Shown here: positions 1 through 8,728 of the stretch, piece after piece | How the letters are laid out: each line of letters starts with the position of its first letter | Position numbering within the stretch: position 1 is the stretch's first letter | Assembly (NCBI GenBank): GCA_017558115.1 | Contig: JAFYWG010000061.1 | Location: 1 to 64,000 of the forward strand | Direction: 5' to 3' | Source of the DNA: Alistipes sp. | GTDB taxonomy: Bacteria > Bacteroidota > Bacteroidia > Bacteroidales > Rikenellaceae | DNA length: 64,000 bases | The notes under the pieces: generated by a model | The model's database searches: none | The model's input: only the letters and a program-made list of their open reading frames with translations | What the model was told of the DNA's origin: nothing | Made by a program: the position numbers and the translations under genes

Positions 1-589
1 GAGTGAACTTGAAAGCACCGTGTGAAGTACCGATAGAGATAGCGAGAGAGTCGCAACCAGTCTTTGTTACGAAGTCTACAACCTCCTCAGGCTTAGTGTA
101 GTGGCTCTCAGCTGCAGATACCTCATCCTCAACGCCTGCGAGAACGCCGAGCTCACCCTCAACTGTTACGTCGAACTGGTGTGCGTACTCGACAACCTTC
201 TTTGTGAGGGCTACGTTCTCCTCGTATGGGAGGTGTGAGCCGTCGATCATAACTGAAGAGAAGCCCATGTCGATACAGCTCTTGCAAGTCTCGAAGCTGT
301 CACCGTGGTCGAGGTGAAGAACGATCTGGGGGTTCTCCCAGCCGAGCTCCTTAGCGTACTCTACAGCACCCTCTGCCATGTAGCGGAGAAGTGTCTGGTT
401 AGCGTACTGACGAGCACCCTTAGATACCTGAAGGATAACGGGAGACTTAGTCTCTGCCGATGCCATGATGATAGCCTGGAGCTGCTCCATGTTGTTGAAG
501 TTGAATGCGGGGATAGCGTAGCCGCCATCAACAGCCTTCTTGAACATCTCGCGTGTATTCACGAGACCCAAATCCTTGTAACTAATCAT
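1..589 (-). CDS. fba: Class II fructose-bisphosphate aldolase, 3' end cut by window edge
   Basis: The first 196 codons are present, reading leftwards from an ATG at 587-589; the rest lies outside the window. The product reversibly cleaves fructose 1,6-bisphosphate to dihydroxyacetone phosphate and glyceraldehyde 3-phosphate in cytoplasmic glycolysis and gluconeogenesis. The segment LHLDHGDSFE at about residues 91-100 fits the class II pattern with a catalytic Asp followed by a zinc-binding His, and VEGELGVLAG near residue 145 is the following conserved strand. The N-terminus (MISYKDLGLVNTREM) is typical of the family, which supports the start. A TACCTTTG promoter element lies upstream at 653-660. 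It stands alone, divergent from pheS. Recognition is from the sequence pattern. Confidence 0.93.
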   Translation of the reverse strand, partial: MISYKDLGLVNTREMFKKAVDGGYAIPAFNFNNMEQLQAIIMASAETKSPVILQVSKGARQYANQTLLRYMAEGAVEYAKELGWENPQIVLHLDHGDSFETCKSCIDMGFSSVMIDGSHLPYEENVALTKKVVEYAHQFDVTVEGELGVLAGVEDEVSAAESHYTKPEEVVDFVTKTGCDSLAISIGTSHGAFKFT

Positions 590-652
590 ATTACAAATGT
601 TTTATGTTGTTAGAAAATATTTCGTACTTCGCTTCAAAATACAAATACTACG

Positions 653-660
653 CAAAGGTA
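653..660 (-). promoter_or_regulatory. -7 promoter element of the aldolase gene
   Basis: TACCTTTG on the minus strand matches the Bacteroidetes -7 consensus TAnnTTTG, 64 bases upstream of the aldolase ATG. No clear TTTG is seen at the usual -33 distance. The surrounding gap 590-925 is AT-rich and otherwise holds only the pheS promoter; I see no gene or RNA in it. Confidence 0.5.
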
Positions 661-787
661 TAAAATTTTTCAATACAATATAATAAAAAAATTAAAAAAG
701 TGTAAACTATTCTTCACCTATGCTCAACTTCGCCATTTGTGCCTCGAAATAATATGGCAACATAAAGATAAATTCGATAATTTTTTG

Positions 788-795
788 TATATTTG
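788..795 (+). promoter_or_regulatory. -7 promoter element of pheS
   Basis: TATATTTG fits TAnnTTTG and lies 130 bases upstream of the pheS ATG. The -33 element is not recognisable. This would give a leader of about 125 bases for pheS; I see no convincing T-box or other known riboswitch in it. Confidence 0.4.
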
Positions 796-925
796 TCCGA
801 TAATATACCCATGCGTAGCGTTTGGAGTATGCTTTATAGCTGTATCTCAGCGTGTTGCATGGTAGAATATGGGTGAGAGCAGAGCTCTTACAGCGAAGAT
901 AAGCCAATAAATAAAACGAAGATAT

Positions 926-1951
926 ATGATTAACAAAATCAACGAGCTATTAGCTGAAATCGAGGCCTTTGCACCGCAGACTGCGGCCGACGTAGAGGCA
1001 TTCCGTATTAAGATACTTGGCAAGAAGGGTACGCTTGGTGCTCTTATGGAGGAGTTCAAGACAGTTCCCGCAGAGCAGAAGCGCGAGTTGGGTCAGCGCA
1101 TCAACCAGGTTAAGAACCTCGCTACCGAGCGCATCAACACCCTCAAGGAGGAGTTTGGCAATGCCGCAGCGCTCAAGGCGTCGAAGATTGACGATATGAC
1201 ACGTCCTGGCTCATCGGAGCAGGTGGGCTCGCGCCACCCCATCTCTATCGTTAAGAACGAGATTGTGGGCATCTTCTCACGCCTCGGCTACACCGTGGCC
1301 GATGGCCCCGAGATTGAGGACGACTGGCACGTATTCTCGGCTCTCAACTTCCCACCCGAGCACCCCGCGCGCGACATGCAGGATACATTCTTCATCGAGA
1401 GCAACCCCGATGTAGTACTCCGCACACACACCTCATCTATCCAGGTGCGCACCATGGAGCGTCAGAAGCCCCCTATTCGCGTGATATGCCCCGGCCGCGT
1501 ATTCCGTAATGAGGCTATCTCATACCGTGCACACTGCATCTTCCACCAGATTGAGGGTTTGTATATCGATCGCAACGTGTCGTTTGCCGACATGAAGCAG
1601 TCGTTGCTCTACTTCGCTAAGGAGCTCTTTGGCGAGCAGGCACAGATTCGTATGCGCCCCTCATACTTCCCCTTCACCGAGCCCTCAGCAGAGGTTGACG
1701 TATCGTGCTCAATCTGCGGCGGCAAGGGTTGCGGCGTATGTAAGGGTACAGGCTGGCTCGAGATCATGGGATGCGGTATGGTAGACCCCAACGTGTTGGA
1801 GGCTAACAATATTGATCCTAAGGAGTTCTCAGGCTTCGCATTTGGTATGGGTATTGAGCGTATTGCAATGCTCAAGTATGGCGTGGGTGACTTGCGTCTA
1901 TACTTCGAGAACGACGTACGCTTCCTCAACCAGTTCGAGAGCGCACTGTAA
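926..1951 (+). CDS. pheS: Phenylalanine--tRNA ligase alpha subunit
   Basis: Catalytic subunit of the cytoplasmic (alpha-beta)2 phenylalanyl-tRNA synthetase. The 341 residues match the usual length. An N-terminal coiled-coil arm covers roughly residues 1-90, followed by the class II synthetase core: motif 2 around FRNEAISYRAHC (about 192-203) and motif 3 in FGMGIERIAML (about 308-318). Just before motif 3 there are two CxxC pairs (CSIC, CGVC; about 256-270), a Cys cluster that could bind metal. The beta subunit gene is not in the window, so pheS and pheT are unlinked here. A TPR protein gene follows 72 bases downstream on the same strand. Confidence 0.97.
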   Translation: MINKINELLAEIEAFAPQTAADVEAFRIKILGKKGTLGALMEEFKTVPAEQKRELGQRINQVKNLATERINTLKEEFGNAAALKASKIDDMTRPGSSEQVGSRHPISIVKNEIVGIFSRLGYTVADGPEIEDDWHVFSALNFPPEHPARDMQDTFFIESNPDVVLRTHTSSIQVRTMERQKPPIRVICPGRVFRNEAISYRAHCIFHQIEGLYIDRNVSFADMKQSLLYFAKELFGEQAQIRMRPSYFPFTEPSAEVDVSCSICGGKGCGVCKGTGWLEIMGCGMVDPNVLEANNIDPKEFSGFAFGMGIERIAMLKYGVGDLRLYFENDVRFLNQFESAL

Positions 1952-1980
1952 TAACCAGAAATAGCAAAACCATTGGGTAA

Positions 1981-2011
1981 CAGGGCGTTAAGACATCCGC
2001 TTAATGCCCTG
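1981..2011 (+). other. Strong hairpin between pheS and the TPR gene
   Basis: CAGGGCGTTAAG pairs with CTTAATGCCCTG around a 7-base loop (12 pairs, one G-U). No T-run follows, so it is not a standard terminator. It sits 29 bases after the pheS stop and 12 bases before the likely ATG of the next gene, so it may mark an RNA-processing or attenuation point. An upstream TTG-type start at 1973 would place coding sequence through this stem, which argues against that start. Confidence 0.5.
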
Positions 2012-2023
2012 TGCTCGTTAGAT

Positions 2024-3778
2024 ATGACGATGCGACACTACATATATCCACTCGTTGCGCTGTTGGCACTCATAGTGCTGACACCCTCAGTGTGTAGCGC
2101 ACAGCGCAAGAGCCAGAGAGAGATAGAGCGCTCCTTGCTCCCCGACTCGCTCTCGCGCAGCTATCGCCACGCAGAAGCCGCAAAGCTCTTAAAGATTAAG
2201 GGTGACACAGCACAGGCCAAAGAGATATGGTGCGACCTTATAGCTCAGGATAGCACATACGCCCCTGCGCTGTTCCAAATGGCCATACTCGAGGATGGCT
2301 CAGCTCTCGGCTTAGAATACTCACGCCGTGCCTTTGCAGCAGATACCACAAACAAGTGGTACGGACGTAAGTATGGCGACCACCTAATATCTGCGCATAA
2401 GTTCTCGCAGGCTATACCCATCTATCGTCGTCTCCTACAGATTGCACCCAAGGATATAGACACATACTACACACTTGCTGCGCTATACAACTATAACAGC
2501 ATGCCCTACACCGCTATCTCGGTGCTCGACAGCGCAGAGATACATGTGGGCTACTCACCCTACATCAGCGAGATGAAACTCGACATACTCTTAGACACAT
2601 ACCAGTATGAGCGAGCTATGGAGGAGGGTAAAAAGGGTGTGTTGGAGCAACCCTACAGCGCACATGCACACATCAAGCTTGCTGAGGCATACGAGCGCTC
2701 GGGACGCGACTCCTTGGCACGCATATCGTTGGAGAATGCCCTCAAAATAGATAGTGTGAATTACGACGCGCTGAATGCCCTCTCGGCATACTACGAGCGC
2801 AAGGGCGACCACAATAGCATGCTCGACTACGAGGAGCGCATCCTGACGAGCGATGCAACACCACTGAGCATTAAGCTCAACCGCATCAGCATATATACCT
2901 CAAACAGAAGCTTCTATAGCAAGAACTACATCCGCATCGGAAGCTTCATTCAGCGCTTGGCCATAGCCCACCCCAACAATCGCAAGGTGGTGGATTGCTA
3001 CGCCGAGCACCTCATAGCGCTCGGAGAACTCGAGCAGGCCTTCGACTACCTATCGCGCCACCTTGCAGACGAGGAGACCACAGCACAACACTACATCGAC
3101 GCCATACAGCTCGCCGCATACCTCGAGAGAGAAGAGACAACAAAGTCTCTCTTAGAGGAGGCCATAGCGCGCTACCCCACCAATATAGATATTCGCCTAT
3201 ACGCAGGCTACTACGCCATGGAGTATGGTACAGCCGAGGAGGCTATAGCCATCTTTACTGCGACGCTCGACATCTGCACCACAGACGAGGAGCGTAGCCA
3301 AATATATGGCAACATAGGTGACATATACCACGAGGAGGGCAACGACAACAAGGCCTTCAAGGCCTACCGCAAGGCCCTCGCGTACAACGATAGGAATGTA
3401 TTGGTACTCAACAACTACGCCTACTTCCTTGCGCTACAAGATAAGGACCTACAACGAGCACTCACCATGAGTCAGCTTGCCACAGAGATAGAGCCCAACA
3501 ATGCCACATATGTCGACACCCTCGCATGGGTGCTACATCGCCTGGGTCGCAACAAGGAGGCTAAGGGCATGATGAGCCAGGCACTATCGCTCAGTGCCCA
3601 GCGCGACGCCTCGCTACTGGCACACTATGGCGACATACTATGGGCCCTTGGCGAGAGCTTCATGGCCGAGACATATTGGCAGAAGGCCGTAACACAGGGC
3701 TACGATAAGGAGGCCATGGAGGCGCATATTGCCGAGATTAAGGCATCAACAGAGAATGAGAAGCGTAAGAAGCGATAA
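2024..3778 (+). CDS. Exported tetratricopeptide repeat protein
   Basis: About 584 residues. The N-terminus MTMRHYIYPLVALLALIVL followed by CSAQ looks like a Sec signal peptide, which is why I start at 2024 (2030 is also possible) and not at 1973. The rest is helical TPR repeats; clear units include KAFKAYRKALAYNDRNVLVL and the one ending VDTLAWVLHRLG, giving a periplasmic protein-interaction scaffold. The gene is followed after 12 bases by an EnvC-like protein and then ybeY and mnmG, so the four probably share an mRNA. The partner is unknown. The context suggests a cell-envelope role, but that is inference only. Confidence is high for the TPR fold and low for function. Confidence 0.88.
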   Translation: MTMRHYIYPLVALLALIVLTPSVCSAQRKSQREIERSLLPDSLSRSYRHAEAAKLLKIKGDTAQAKEIWCDLIAQDSTYAPALFQMAILEDGSALGLEYSRRAFAADTTNKWYGRKYGDHLISAHKFSQAIPIYRRLLQIAPKDIDTYYTLAALYNYNSMPYTAISVLDSAEIHVGYSPYISEMKLDILLDTYQYERAMEEGKKGVLEQPYSAHAHIKLAEAYERSGRDSLARISLENALKIDSVNYDALNALSAYYERKGDHNSMLDYEERILTSDATPLSIKLNRISIYTSNRSFYSKNYIRIGSFIQRLAIAHPNNRKVVDCYAEHLIALGELEQAFDYLSRHLADEETTAQHYIDAIQLAAYLEREETTKSLLEEAIARYPTNIDIRLYAGYYAMEYGTAEEAIAIFTATLDICTTDEERSQIYGNIGDIYHEEGNDNKAFKAYRKALAYNDRNVLVLNNYAYFLALQDKDLQRALTMSQLATEIEPNNATYVDTLAWVLHRLGRNKEAKGMMSQALSLSAQRDASLLAHYGDILWALGESFMAETYWQKAVTQGYDKEAMEAHIAEIKASTENEKRKKR

Positions 3779-3790
3779 ACCCTCACAAAG

Positions 3791-4921
3791 ATGACTGCAC
3801 GACTACTAAAACTGCTATTTATAATACTCCTCACCGCCACCCCACTCACGCTCTCGGCACAAAAGAGCAGCAAGTCGGTGGAGGATCAGCGCAAGCGTGT
3901 GGAGCAGTATAAGAAGAGCCTCGACAACGCTAAGCGCGAGGTTAACACCCTCAAGAAGGAGAAGTCGAGTGCCCACGAGCAGCTTAAAGCCCTCGAGAAG
4001 CAGGTTAAGATGCGCGAGGAGTATATCAGCGAGGTGGAGGCAGAACACAGCCTCGTGGAGGCTGAGATAGCGGCGATGGAGCTGACGATAGACTCTCTCA
4101 ACGCAACACTCATGCACAACCGCGAGATATATGCCGAGGCCGTGCGTATAGCCTACCGCAACCATAAGCAGAATAGCAGTCGCTACTACCTATTCTCGTC
4201 GCGTAGCATCACCGAGGCTGCACGCCGCATGGCAGAGATAGAGCACATAGCCGAGAGCCGTAAGAGCCTCGCAGACACCATTACAAGCCAGAGCACACGC
4301 CTGGCGGAGGAGCGCTTAGTGCTCACAGCACGTAGCAACGAGCTCGACTCTGTGACCAAGGCACTCGATAAGGAGCGCCGCGAGTTGGAGGATGATAGGG
4401 TGGCAGCACAACGCTCATACAACAACCTCTCGAAGCGCGAGAAGGAGGCTATAAACCAGCAGCGCAAGCAGGAGAAGCTACACGAGAATGCCGTTGCCGA
4501 GCTGCAGAAGCTCATCAAGAATAACACCGTAGGCGCAAACTTCTCGAAGGCGACACGTGGTCTAAACCTCCCTGTGGAGGGTGGCACGCTCACCGAGGAG
4601 GGCTACGGCGCAACAATCACGGGCAAGGCGGGCGACAACGTGCGCACTATGCACGAGGGTAAGGTAGAGGAGATTGTACGCATGGAGCGCACAAATCACT
4701 ACACCGTATACCTGAGCTATGGCGCTCATCTGGTGACATTTACCAACCTCGGCTCAGTATGCGTGAAGAAGGGTGACGTGGTGAAGAAGGACCAGAAGAT
4801 TGGCACCATAGGCCGCGGCATAAACTCTAAAGGTAAGGAGTACTACTACATACGCATCGCCGTATATGAGCGCAACTCACAGAAGCAGCTCTTCGTGTCG
4901 AACTTCTTCAAGAAAAAATAG
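3791..4921 (+). CDS. EnvC-like murein hydrolase activator (degenerate LytM/M23)
   Basis: A 376-residue exported protein. Residues 1-23 form a signal peptide ending LSAQ. A long charged coiled coil (about 28-245, many EKR heptads) is followed by a C-terminal LytM-like domain (about 260-376). The domain keeps the fold signature (GKVEEIVRMERTNHYTVYLS, then GDVVKKDQKIGTIG), but the zinc-binding HxxxD and HxH motifs of active M23 peptidases are absent. That is the EnvC/NlpD condition: these proteins do not cut peptidoglycan but activate amidases during daughter-cell separation. It lies 12 bases after the TPR gene and 9 bases before ybeY. An amidase partner is not in the window. Confidence 0.88.
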   Translation: MTARLLKLLFIILLTATPLTLSAQKSSKSVEDQRKRVEQYKKSLDNAKREVNTLKKEKSSAHEQLKALEKQVKMREEYISEVEAEHSLVEAEIAAMELTIDSLNATLMHNREIYAEAVRIAYRNHKQNSSRYYLFSSRSITEAARRMAEIEHIAESRKSLADTITSQSTRLAEERLVLTARSNELDSVTKALDKERRELEDDRVAAQRSYNNLSKREKEAINQQRKQEKLHENAVAELQKLIKNNTVGANFSKATRGLNLPVEGGTLTEEGYGATITGKAGDNVRTMHEGKVEEIVRMERTNHYTVYLSYGAHLVTFTNLGSVCVKKGDVVKKDQKIGTIGRGINSKGKEYYYIRIAVYERNSQKQLFVSNFFKKK

Positions 4922-4930
4922 TTTTAGACT

Positions 4931-5368
4931 ATGATACATTTTTACAAGCAAGACTGTAATTATTTGCCAGTCAACCGCTTAGCAATACGCAAGTGGATAA
5001 CAGAGGTTATCCGCCGCGAGGGCTACAAGGCGGGTGAGATAAACTACATATTCTGCTCATCGGAGTATCACAGACAGATGAACCGCGACTTCCTCGGCCA
5101 CGACTACTACACCGACGTCATTACGTTCGAGGACCGCGAGAGCAGGGTCGTGGACTGCATTGTTGCGGGCGAGGTATACATCGACGTGGCAACGGTGGAG
5201 GATAACGCCGACATCTACGGCGCACTCCCCTTCAACGAGATGCGTCGCATCATCGTGCATGGCGCGCTACACCTCTGCGGACATAAGGACAAGAGCCCAT
5301 GGGCAGAGAAGGAGATGCGTCGCCTCGAAAACCGCTATCTCAAACTTCTACGCGAGGAGATTCTATGA
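4931..5368 (+). CDS. ybeY: Endoribonuclease YbeY (rRNA maturation factor)
   Basis: The 145-residue product is a single-domain metalloenzyme needed for 16S rRNA 3'-end processing and ribosome quality control. The zinc site is visible as [11 protein letters not shown] (residues 110-120, His110/114/118 pattern), with a small variation from the usual GHDH ending. Its TGA overlaps the mnmG ATG as ATGA (5365-5368), so the two are translationally coupled. The order EnvC-ybeY-mnmG groups an envelope gene with two RNA-modification genes. Confidence 0.95.
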   Translation: MIHFYKQDCNYLPVNRLAIRKWITEVIRREGYKAGEINYIFCSSEYHRQMNRDFLGHDYYTDVITFEDRESRVVDCIVAGEVYIDVATVEDNADIYGALPFNEMRRIIVHGALHLCGHKDKSPWAEKEMRRLENRYLKLLREEIL

Positions 5369-7248
5369 GACTACGCTACGACATAGTTGTCATTGGCGCG
5401 GGCCACGCGGGTTGTGAAGCGGCATCTGCTGCGGCACGCCTCGGCTCACGCACACTGCTCACAACCATCGACATGGAGAAGATTGCGGCCATGTCGTGCA
5501 ACCCTGCCGTTGGTGGCGTAGCTAAAGGACAGATAGTGAGAGAGATAGATGCTCTCGGTGGCATGATGGGTCGTATTACAGACCAGAGTGCCATCCAGTT
5601 CCGCATGCTCAACCGCTCGAAGGGCGCTGCAATGTGGAGCCCTCGCGCACAGTGCGACAAGGCGGAGTTCTCACGCCTCTGGCGCCGCACCCTCGAGAAC
5701 ACGCCTAATCTCTATTTGTGGCAGGATTCTGTCACGGAGATACTCCTCGACCACTCGGGTGAGAAAACGCGTGTAAAGGGCGTTAAAACGCGAATGGGCG
5801 TGGAGATTGAGGCAGATAGGGTAGTGCTCACCGCTGGAACATTCCTCGGTGGCGTTATGCACTGTGGAGCAGCGCAGGCTGCGGGTGGCCGAGCGGGCGA
5901 TCAAGCCTCATATGGCATCACCGAGCAACTCGCAGCACTCGGCTTCGAGACGGGCCGCATGAAGACGGGCACACCTGCGCGCTTGGATGCACGCACCATC
6001 AACTTCGCCGCCTTGGAGCAGCAAGAGGGTGACACAGAGCCAACAAAATTCTCGTATGACCCTGATACAGAGGTGGTTAAGAATCAACTACCATGTTTTA
6101 TGGTCTACACCTCAAAGGAGGTGCACGACATTTTGCGCACTGGCTTTGACCGCTCGCCACTATTCAACGGCACCATATCGGGCATTGGACCACGCTACTG
6201 CCCAAGCATCGAGGATAAGCTACGCACCTTTGCAGATAAGGAGCAGCACCAGCTCTTTCTTGAACCCGAGGGTCGCAATACCAACGAGTACTACCTCAAT
6301 GGCTTCTCATCATCATTGCCATACGAGATTCAGCTCGAGGCGCTGCGCACTATCAAGGGCCTTGAGGATGTGCATGTCTACCGCCCAGGCTACGCCATCG
6401 AGTACGACTACTTTCCACCTACGCAGCTTAGACATACGCTCGAGACAAAGCTCGTTGAGGGACTATTCTTCGCTGGTCAGGTCAACGGCACCACGGGATA
6501 TGAGGAGGCCGCGGCACAGGGTCTTATGGCGGGCATCAACGCTCACCGCTCACTTAGGGGAGAGGAGGGCATAGTGCTTAAGCGCGATGAGGCATATATA
6601 GGTGTGCTGATTGACGACCTTGTGACGAAGGGTGTAGACGAGCCTTACCGCATGTTTACCTCACGCGCCGAGTATCGCATCCTGCTTCGCCAGGACAATG
6701 CCGATGTTCGACTCACACCTCTGGGCTATAAAATTGGCCTTGTTGGCGAGGAGAAACACGCTAATTTGCTCAAAAAAAATAGGGCTGTAGAATCGCTTAT
6801 TTCGATGCTTCGTAAGACTTCGGTCCGAATAGGCGAAATTGACAGCTATTTAATTTCGCTCGGCGAGGAGCCCTTAACGCAGGGAAAAAAGCTTTACGAT
6901 ATCATTTTGCGTAGTAATGTGACAATGAAGTCGCTGATGGATGTCGTGCCGAGATTGAAAAAGTATATCGAAGAGAATGGATTTACTGCAGAGGTTATCG
7001 AGCAGGCTGAGATACAAATCAAGTATCGTGGATATATCGAGCGCGAGAAATACTACGCTGACAAGATGCACCGCTTGGAAGATATCATCATTCCCGAGGG
7101 CTTCGACTATAACGCAATGCAGTCGTTAACCATTGAGGCTCGCCAGAAACTAAGCAGAATTAGACCCACAACCATCGGTCATGCATCACGTATTCCCGGC
7201 GTCTCACCTGCAGATATTAATGTGCTACTGGTAAAATTTGGTCGATAG
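5365..7248 (+). CDS. mnmG: tRNA uridine-5-carboxymethylaminomethyl modification enzyme MnmG
   Basis: FAD-binding subunit that, with MnmE, installs the carboxymethylaminomethyl group on U34 of certain tRNAs. The 627-residue length is normal for the family. The start at 5365 is chosen over an in-frame one at 5299, because [20 protein letters not shown] begins directly with the Rossmann GxGxxG motif and overlaps the ybeY stop by 4 bases. Conserved signatures include [11 protein letters not shown] (about 47-57), [13 protein letters not shown] and [16 protein letters not shown]. The C-terminal helical domain ends in [16 protein letters not shown], so the gene is complete. A terminator-like palindrome that also matches parS follows at 7287-7315. 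Confidence 0.97.
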   Translation: MRLRYDIVVIGAGHAGCEAASAAARLGSRTLLTTIDMEKIAAMSCNPAVGGVAKGQIVREIDALGGMMGRITDQSAIQFRMLNRSKGAAMWSPRAQCDKAEFSRLWRRTLENTPNLYLWQDSVTEILLDHSGEKTRVKGVKTRMGVEIEADRVVLTAGTFLGGVMHCGAAQAAGGRAGDQASYGITEQLAALGFETGRMKTGTPARLDARTINFAALEQQEGDTEPTKFSYDPDTEVVKNQLPCFMVYTSKEVHDILRTGFDRSPLFNGTISGIGPRYCPSIEDKLRTFADKEQHQLFLEPEGRNTNEYYLNGFSSSLPYEIQLEALRTIKGLEDVHVYRPGYAIEYDYFPPTQLRHTLETKLVEGLFFAGQVNGTTGYEEAAAQGLMAGINAHRSLRGEEGIVLKRDEAYIGVLIDDLVTKGVDEPYRMFTSRAEYRILLRQDNADVRLTPLGYKIGLVGEEKHANLLKKNRAVESLISMLRKTSVRIGEIDSYLISLGEEPLTQGKKLYDIILRSNVTMKSLMDVVPRLKKYIEENGFTAEVIEQAEIQIKYRGYIEREKYYADKMHRLEDIIIPEGFDYNAMQSLTIEARQKLSRIRPTTIGHASRIPGVSPADINVLLVKFGR

Positions 7249-7286
7249 AAGAGGGTAGCAAAGCCCGAAATTTACACCTATAAATT

Positions 7287-7315
7287 AAAAGCGTTCCACG
7301 TGGAACGCTTTTTTT
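7287..7315 (+). terminator. mnmG terminator: perfect palindrome plus T-run
   Basis: AAGCGTTCC-ACGT-GGAACGCTT (7289-7310) followed by TTTTT. It is positioned 40 bases after the mnmG stop as an intrinsic terminator. The centre is the ParB-binding parS core, annotated separately. Confidence 0.7.
7292..7307. promoter_or_regulatory. Candidate parS centromere site (ParB binding)
   Basis: CGTTCCACGTGGAACG contains the 14-base palindrome GTTCCACGTGGAAC, the core of the widely conserved parS site (TGTTCCACGTGGAACA-like). It is intergenic, between mnmG and ilvE, about 20 kb from the DnaA-box cluster at 27.5 kb, and parS sites typically lie near oriC. It may serve both as a terminator stem and as a ParB site; the ParB role is inferred from the match. 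A second near-match lies at 8106-8121. Confidence 0.6.
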
Positions 7316-7368
7316 ATGGACTTATATTGAATATGGACAGGTAAAACATTCATTAGCACCACAAACCA

Positions 7369-7496
7369 ATTTCTTGTCAGAGTGGTGTGGAAGTGGTGCA
7401 TCACAAAAGAAACCACCCAGAGATAGTACAAGAAGTACAGCTGTGGGTGGTTTACTTTTAGGGATGTGCCGCTAACGCGCCACTATCACAAGAAAT
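7369..7496. repeat. 128-bp cruciform-like element (element A) with inverted ends
   Basis: The ends are imperfect inverted repeats: ATTTCTTGTCAGAGTGG at 7369-7385 against the complement of 7480-7496, ATTTCTTGTGATAGTGG (14 of 17 identical). The centre (about 7405-7462) is a long hairpin, AAACCACCC paired with GGGTGGTTT, capped by the segment TAGTACAAGAAGTACAGC. The centre recurs with a different but still complementary stem at about 39390-39445. On the minus strand a small hairpin, GTGGCGC..GCGGCAC, precedes the long one. It sits in the gap 7249-7628, which holds no gene. Confidence 0.55.
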
Positions 7497-7532
7497 ATTT
7501 GATGTCAAAAGGTAGTAAATGCAACGCTCGGC

Positions 7533-7580
7533 AAAAAAAATGCGAATAGGCTGTACTATGGCGTACTGCCTATTCGCATT
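7533..7580 (-). terminator. ilvE terminator
   Basis: On the minus strand AATGCGAATAGGC (from 7580) pairs with GCCTATTCGCATT, followed by a run of eight T (A-run 7533-7540). It lies 50 bases downstream of the ilvE stop. A small extra hairpin, GGCAGC-AGAT-GCTGCC, lies between the stop and the terminator at about 7593-7608. Confidence 0.8.
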
Positions 7581-7628
7581 TTAATTTGTTAGCGGCAGCA
7601 GATGCTGCCTTTTCACATCAAAGAATAA

Positions 7629-8642
7629 TTACTCTACAAGCACATTCCAGTTATGAGTATCCTCTACGCGGCCATACTGAATGCCCTGGAGGTGATCGTA
7701 CATCTTCTTGCAAGTCTCACCAACCTTCATACCGTAGTCGTATGTAACGTTGTTATCGAGGTCGTAGAGAGCACCGATAGGTGAGATAACAGCAGCTGTA
7801 CCGCAAGCACCAGCCTCCTCAAATGTAACAAGCTCCTCAACTGGGATATCACGCTCCTCAACTGTGAGGCCAAGGTCCTTAGCGATCTCACGAAGAGTCA
7901 TGTTAGTGATTGAAGGAAGGATTGAAGATGACTTAGGTGTCACGTAAGTGTTGTTCTTGATACCGAAGAAGTTTGCAGCACCGAACTCCTCAACCTTTGA
8001 GTGAGTAGCAGCGTCGAGGTAAAGAACGTTAGAGAAGCCCTTACGGTGAGCCTCCTCGAGTGACCAGATTGAAGAAGCGTAGTTACCACCAACCTTTACG
8101 TCACCTGTTCCACGTGGAGCAGCACGGTCCTGATCACGCATGATGAGAGCCTTGATAGCTGCCATACCGCCCTTGAAGTAAGGACCTACAGGAGCACAGA
8201 AGATGATAAGATCAGCCTCGTCAACAGCGCGAACACCGAGACAAGTCTTAGTACCGAGAAGTGTAGGACGCAAGTAGAGCGAAGCACCAGTCTCGTAGGG
8301 AGGAACGAAGTCGAGGTTACGCTTAACGCACTCTACACAACCCTCAACGAACTGCTCAACAGTAGGTGCGGGAAGGCAGAGGCGGTTTGCTGAGTTGATC
8401 ATACGCTGTGCGTTCTTCTCAGGACGGAACAAACGCACCTTGCCATCAACACCGCGGAAAGCCTTAAGACCCTCGAAGATCTCCAAGCCATAGTGCAAAC
8501 AAGCAGCCGACATGTGCATCTTGATGTACTCATCATCGGTTACCTCCATCTGGCTCCACTGACCGTTAGCGTAGTGGTAGCGAACATTGAAAGCGGTCTT
8601 GTAGTAGGCAAAACCGAGCTCTCCCCATTTAATGTTTTCCAT
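7629..8642 (-). CDS. ilvE: Branched-chain amino acid aminotransferase
   Basis: A PLP-dependent fold-type IV transaminase that interconverts leucine, isoleucine and valine with their 2-oxo acids. The 337 residues match the longer BCAT2-like type (MENIKWGELGFAYYKTAF start). The catalytic lysine is Lys183 in GDVKVGGNYASS. Conserved segments LHYGLEIFEGLKAFRG (about 49-64) and EEFGAANFFGI (about 220) support the call. An ATTG-N19-TAAATTTG promoter lies upstream (8690-8720), so it is expressed apart from metG although on the same strand. A near-perfect parS sequence lies inside the coding region at 8106-8121. Confidence 0.95.
   Translation of the reverse strand: MENIKWGELGFAYYKTAFNVRYHYANGQWSQMEVTDDEYIKMHMSAACLHYGLEIFEGLKAFRGVDGKVRLFRPEKNAQRMINSANRLCLPAPTVEQFVEGCVECVKRNLDFVPPYETGASLYLRPTLLGTKTCLGVRAVDEADLIIFCAPVGPYFKGGMAAIKALIMRDQDRAAPRGTGDVKVGGNYASSIWSLEEAHRKGFSNVLYLDAATHSKVEEFGAANFFGIKNNTYVTPKSSSILPSITNMTLREIAKDLGLTVEERDIPVEELVTFEEAGACGTAAVISPIGALYDLDNNVTYDYGMKVGETCKKMYDHLQGIQYGRVEDTHNWNVLVE
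8106..8121. promoter_or_regulatory. Second candidate parS site, inside ilvE
   Basis: TGTTCCACGTGGAGCA differs from the parS-type palindrome TGTTCCACGTGGAACA at a single base. It lies within the ilvE coding sequence, 0.8 kb from the perfect core at 7293-7306. Coding constraint could produce it by chance, but two such sequences so close together are unlikely to be random. Confidence 0.5.
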
Positions 8643-8689
8643 AGTAAAAAGTTAAGTTAAATTGGTTATATTTTTATTTTAGGTTGTCT

Positions 8690-8720
8690 CAAATTTAAGG
8701 CTAACCCATTAACATTCAAT
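8690..8720 (-). promoter_or_regulatory. ilvE promoter
   Basis: On the minus strand ATTG (8717-8720), 19 bases, then TAAATTTG (8690-8697), matching the Bacteroidetes pattern. It lies in the metG-ilvE gap and gives ilvE a leader of about 40 bases. Confidence 0.6.
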
Positions 8721-8728
8721 GCATTATA

